The notes beneath the pieces were generated by a model. It searched no databases. It saw only the letters and a list, made by a program, of their open reading frames with translations, and was not told the DNA's origin. The position numbers and the translations under genes are program-made. Shown here piece by piece: positions 20,680 through 23,704 of a stretch of 23,704 nucleotides of DNA. The DNA comes from a virus. The DNA lies in the IMG/VR virus record IMGVR_UViG_3300044681_000016, positions 1-23,704 of that record; one strand, given 5' to 3'. Positions within the stretch are counted from its first letter, which is position 1. Every line of letters starts with the position of its first letter.

Positions 20680-22086
20680 TTAAAACTTGAACCCTTCAAA
20701 GTTCTCATCCATTACTCTAATTTTTCTTCCCATTAAAGACTTATCGAACATTGGGACATCGTCATCTCTACTTGAACTTCCTGCATCTGCAATTCCTTGT
20801 TGGGCTGACACTTCTACATTATACAACTTCATCTTGCTTCTGTCAACCCCTATAATAAATCTTTTGTAATAACTTGGATCATTATATCGGTTCTTCAACT
20901 GCTTCACCATAATCTGATTAAGCTGTTCAAGTTCTTCAGTTGAGATCAAAGCAAGCATCAAGTCAACTGTTGCAGGCAAACCAAACGATTCAGAAGTATC
21001 TTCAAGACCTGGATCGGAGTTTGTGAAACCAGATCGAGTCGTTTGCGTCGCACTCAAAATTGGAACACTATACTCAACTGCCAAACCACGAATCTCCTCA
21101 GCAATGCTCTTCACATATGTATAAGAGTTTACATTGGCACCTTGCTTCATACGTTGACTTGCGCAGATATTCAGATAGTCAATGATGACCATCTCAGGTA
21201 AGAAGTCTTTCTTCATCTTCAGTTCCTCAAGCAGAGCACGGAAGTGTCCTGCGTGAGCAGATGCAGTTGGATACTCTTTGATGATTAACTTACCTTGAGT
21301 CTTAGTCGCCAGCTTTGCTACCTTGTTTTCAAAGATGTCTTTGTCAATAGCCTTCAATTCATCCATGGTCAGATTCAAGAGGTTCGCATCAATACGTTCA
21401 GCGATTCTTTCTTCTGCCATTTCCATAGTTATGTATAATACATTTTTACCCTGCATTAGAGTTGAGGCAGCAACGTGACACATGAACAATGACTTACCAA
21501 CACCAGTACCTGCCAAGACTACGTTCAAAGTTTTCTTGGACAAACCACCTTTAGTGATACTGTTCAACATGTCAAGATCGAAAGGCACTTTCTCTTCAAC
21601 ACGATGATAGAAGTCATATCGTGAATCCGCATCATCAATGTAATCGTGACCAATGTTATTGTCGAAAGAAACAGCCAACGCATCAGAAAGGATTGATGGT
21701 ATTGCATCTTTAGTTTGCGTACCACTACGGTTATCAATGATCTTGATTGACTGCATGATAGCAAGATAGACTGCTCGCTCTTTGAAGAATTCTTCTGTTC
21801 TTCCGATCAACCAGTCAACATTAGTCTCACTGGGAGAAAGGCTAGAGATAATCTCTTGCGCATTCTTCTGTTCCTGTTCGTTGACATCTGTTCTGTTAAA
21901 TACCTCAATAGCCAACGCTTCTTTGGTTGCTGGCTTATTGAACTTCGTGAAGAAACTTACAAGTTCTTGAACAATTATGTTTTCAGCCTTATCCGAAAAA
22001 TACTCAGCCTTCACAAAGGGCAAAACCTTACGGCAATACTCCTCATTGTGAACTAGAGATCCGATAATACTGTTTTCAATTCGCAT
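20680..22086 (-). CDS. 41: Replicative DNA helicase, T4 gp41-like (DnaB family)
   Basis: A 468-residue DnaB-type helicase, close to the 475 of T4 gp41. The N-terminal domain (1-170) is followed by a RecA-like motor with Walker A AGTGVGKS (192-199), a following strand ITMEMAEER (the E of motif H1a), Walker B MVIIDYLNI and the SATQTTRSG motif with the sensor glutamine. It unwinds DNA ahead of the fork and recruits the gp61 primase. The start shares one base with the stop of the small gene upstream (TAATG). The gene order uvsX - small gene - gp41 mirrors T4. Confidence 0.95.
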   Translation of the reverse strand: MRIENSIIGSLVHNEEYCRKVLPFVKAEYFSDKAENIIVQELVSFFTKFNKPATKEALAIEVFNRTDVNEQEQKNAQEIISSLSPSETNVDWLIGRTEEFFKERAVYLAIMQSIKIIDNRSGTQTKDAIPSILSDALAVSFDNNIGHDYIDDADSRYDFYHRVEEKVPFDLDMLNSITKGGLSKKTLNVVLAGTGVGKSLFMCHVAASTLMQGKNVLYITMEMAEERIAERIDANLLNLTMDELKAIDKDIFENKVAKLATKTQGKLIIKEYPTASAHAGHFRALLEELKMKKDFLPEMVIIDYLNICASQRMKQGANVNSYTYVKSIAEEIRGLAVEYSVPILSATQTTRSGFTNSDPGLEDTSESFGLPATVDLMLALISTEELEQLNQIMVKQLKNRYNDPSYYKRFIIGVDRSKMKLYNVEVSAQQGIADAGSSSRDDDVPMFDKSLMGRKIRVMDENFEGFKF

Positions 22087-22373
22087 TAAGTTCCACCTTT
22101 ATAGACAAGTTCTTGTTTCTCTAAACCCCTCTGTATCATATCAACGAGGATGTCGCCGATAGTATTCTCGAGGTCTTTAATATTGTTTTCTGGAGTTGGT
22201 GTTTCTAAGTCATAATCAAATTGCAAGATTGGTTTGTCCTCATCTGGGAATCGAACAGAACCAATCGTGAACACTGCGCCAGCCCAAGCACCATCTATGA
22301 TAATAATCTTATAGTGGTCTTTGGAGTCAGGTTCCTCATCGAACCTGATTTGATAGTTAGGTGGTTTCCTCAT
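22086..22373 (-). CDS. Small unknown protein between uvsX and gp41 (95 residues)
   Basis: Unrecognised. From the chosen start it is [22 protein letters not shown]..., with a beta segment ([23 protein letters not shown]) and an acidic C-terminal helix ([23 protein letters not shown]). The ATG at 22373 is preceded by AGGAAG at 6 bases and overlaps the uvsX stop by 17 bases; the longer reading from 22445 would overlap uvsX by 89 bases and is unlikely. Its position matches T4 gene 40, but I make no claim of homology. Co-expression with helicase and recombinase suggests a replication accessory. Confidence 0.75.
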   Translation of the reverse strand: MRKPPNYQIRFDEEPDSKDHYKIIIIDGAWAGAVFTIGSVRFPDEDKPILQFDYDLETPTPENNIKDLENTIGDILVDMIQRGLEKQELVYKGGT

Positions 22374-23415
22374 CGAGTTCTTCCTCATCTGTTGGTACAA
22401 CTTCATCTGATCCGAATTTATATTTCGTTGCGCAGTATGCGTCAATCTGACTCAAAATCTCTTTAGTGAAATACTGAGTAGGATTTTCGTTGATGTTCTT
22501 ACCAAATACTTTACGACCATCGGTTAGTTCAATACGACCACCTTGTGACTTCCAAACACCTGCTTCAATAGCAAGATCACTCAACCCATAGTATTTGTCA
22601 AGACCTTTACTGAACGACAGTTTGGTTTCAACCATAGATTGCTCTTTAGTGAAACGTGACTTCTCAAGTTTACACTTGATAATGTTACCGATGACTTCAG
22701 TGCCGTCTTTGTCTTTTGACTTCGACAAGAACACGATAGTTGATGCAGCATACTTCAGACCATCACCACCACCCATCGTCTTTGTTGGGACATAAGCACC
22801 AACGACAGCATACGTATGGTTAGTAACAATCATAGCAATGTCAAGTTTAGCCAGCTTCAGTGACAGAACACGGAAAGCACCACGAACCAACTGAGCACGT
22901 GTCATGTCTCGAGTTTCTTTACCTTCGCTTACGTCTTCCATTTCTTTAGTAGTTGAAAGCATACCCAACGAGTCAAGGCACATCAGAAGTGGTGGGCGAT
23001 CTCCCTTTGGTGCTTTCTCATAAGCATCAAGAATCTTAGTAGCCTGAGTTCTGAACTCTTGAACAGTCGATACAGGAACAATGACGAAACGGCGAGTGTC
23101 AATACCTCGCTCAGTTAACATATCTTTAGTCAACGCACCTTCAGTTTCAAAGTAAACAATTCCTGCTTTCGGATCTGAGTTAAGAAAATTCTTACAGATA
23201 CCCAATGCATAAAATGTTTTACCAGTTGAGGACTCACCTGCCAAAGCAGTCACCTTGTTACTAGGTAAGCCACCATAGATTGAGCCACTAAGCAATGCGT
23301 TAAACGCATAAGAACCAGTGTCAATAAAGCCAGCTGTGTCGCCAACAATTCCTTCGTCGGCTAGACCAGCGTATTCATTGTCAAGTTCTTTTACAATGTC
23401 TTTTAGAAAGTTCAT
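22357..23415 (-). CDS. uvsX: UvsX RecA-like recombinase
   Basis: A 352-residue RecA/UvsX protein (T4 UvsX is 391). Features: [20 protein letters not shown] upstream of the Walker A GESSTGKT (60-67), the catalytic-type [18 protein letters not shown] (Walker B), and IVTNHTYAV with the following glycine-rich [11 protein letters not shown] loop. The C-terminus is very acidic ([11 protein letters not shown]). It forms filaments on single-stranded DNA for strand exchange and recombination-dependent replication. The ATG at 23415 has GGAG 6 bases upstream; the ATG at 23436 adds seven residues without a good site. A consensus promoter (23439-23467) precedes it. Confidence 0.96.
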   Translation of the reverse strand: MNFLKDIVKELDNEYAGLADEGIVGDTAGFIDTGSYAFNALLSGSIYGGLPSNKVTALAGESSTGKTFYALGICKNFLNSDPKAGIVYFETEGALTKDMLTERGIDTRRFVIVPVSTVQEFRTQATKILDAYEKAPKGDRPPLLMCLDSLGMLSTTKEMEDVSEGKETRDMTRAQLVRGAFRVLSLKLAKLDIAMIVTNHTYAVVGAYVPTKTMGGGDGLKYAASTIVFLSKSKDKDGTEVIGNIIKCKLEKSRFTKEQSMVETKLSFSKGLDKYYGLSDLAIEAGVWKSQGGRIELTDGRKVFGKNINENPTQYFTKEILSQIDAYCATKYKFGSDEVVPTDEEELDEETT

Positions 23416-23438
23416 ATTAATCTCCATTAGTTTCAATA

Positions 23439-23467
23439 AGTATACCCCATAAAACCATTTCCGTCAA
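23439..23467 (-). promoter_or_regulatory. Sigma-70-like promoter for uvsX
   Basis: TTGACG (23467-23462) and TATACT (23444-23439) are exactly 17 bases apart, ahead of uvsX and directly after the gp43 stop codon (23468-23470). The predicted transcript leader of about 17-20 bases carries the GGAG site of uvsX. Confidence 0.8.
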
Positions 23468-23704
23468 TCAGACAAAGAATGATTCCAAAGAGGACTTGGG
23501 TTCAACGCTCCACCTTAGTGGGTTAATTACAATCTCAAGAGGATCCAAGAAAACCTTTTCGAATTGTTTGTCATAATCAACATATGTAGTTAAATTCAAT
23601 TCGCTAGGTAGTTGACCTAAGAAAGAAACTACATCTTCTTGGATTGGGTTTGGCTTCTTCAGGTAAACAAATTTGATTTTCTCGCCATCCTTGATAAGTG
23701 GGTA
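23468..23704 (-). CDS. 43: DNA polymerase gp43, C-terminal 78 residues (start lies outside the window)
   Basis: Reading the minus strand from the window edge gives YPLIKDGEKIKFVYLKKPNP, then YVDYDKQFEKVFLDPL and NPLRWSVEPKSSLESFFV, then TGA. These are clear matches to the thumb/C-terminal end of T4/RB69 family-B DNA polymerase (DGEKIKFxYLKKPNP, QFEKVFLxPL, WSVEP). The final LESFF is the equivalent of the T4/RB69 tail that binds the sliding clamp gp45. Exonuclease and palm domains are outside the window. The stop is followed by the uvsX promoter. Confidence 0.93.
   Translation of the reverse strand, partial: YPLIKDGEKIKFVYLKKPNPIQEDVVSFLGQLPSELNLTTYVDYDKQFEKVFLDPLEIVINPLRWSVEPKSSLESFFV

Noticed and set aside
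22374-22445. Longer start for the small gene between uvsX and gp41
   Set aside because: It would overlap uvsX by 89 bases; the ATG at 22373 has a well-placed AGGAAG.

Overview
The window is part of a T4-like myovirus genome, probably marine. Every supported gene lies on the minus strand, so transcription runs from high to low coordinates. The phage assignment rests on a T4-type replication set (DNA polymerase gp43 C-terminus, UvsX recombinase, gp41 helicase, gp61 primase), phage nucleotide metabolism genes (nrdA, thyX), an embedded Rz/Rz1 spanin pair, and several virion-type proteins with the lineages seen in marine T4-like phages. The host cannot be named. The early-type promoters are near-consensus sigma-70 boxes with exact 17-bp spacing, and no photosynthesis genes are seen.

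Layout in transcription order. (1) 23704-20680: gp43 C-terminus, uvsX, a small unknown gene, gp41 helicase. (2) 20669-15753: six abutting or overlapping genes. They are a TET/JBP-like dioxygenase, a class II glutamine amidotransferase, an amidoligase, a low-molecular-weight phosphatase, an alpha-glutamyl/putrescinyl-thymine pyrophosphorylase-like protein and a P-loop kinase. (3) 15743-12049: an HExxH metalloprotease, an unknown protein with a nuclease-like signature, a HAD phosphatase and a KxDG nucleotidyltransferase-like protein. (4) 12039-5185: virion and virion-associated proteins, including a nucleotidyltransferase-headed 700-residue protein, a Dps-like ferroxidase, a 656-residue modular protein with an EF-hand-like loop and an AT-hook, an Ig-like decoration protein and a fibre-like protein. 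(5) 5159-4082: three small unknown genes. (6) 4079-3145: a lysis block with Rz, nested Rz1 and a coiled-coil/TM protein. (7) 3056-1: primase, thyX and the N-terminal part of nrdA.

The most interesting part is region 2. It reads as a compact pathway for hypermodifying a DNA base: oxidise the methyl group of a pyrimidine in DNA, phosphorylate the hydroxymethyl group, replace the phosphate with an amino compound, then extend or amidate that adduct. The dioxygenase ends in LESFF plus one residue, exactly like the DNA polymerase in this window, whose equivalent T4/RB69 tail docks on the sliding clamp. I infer that base oxidation may be tethered to the replisome.

A second theme is packaging. Three enzyme-like proteins start with a roughly 10-residue leader (MKTLKQFIVE, MKRFSEYLKE, MKKFKQLIKE) resembling the T4 capsid-targeting leader of internal head proteins, and a small unknown protein has a weaker match. 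These proteins may be loaded into the capsid and delivered with the DNA.

There is no gene-free stretch over 300 bases. I saw no tRNA, rRNA, CRISPR array, insertion sequence or integrase.
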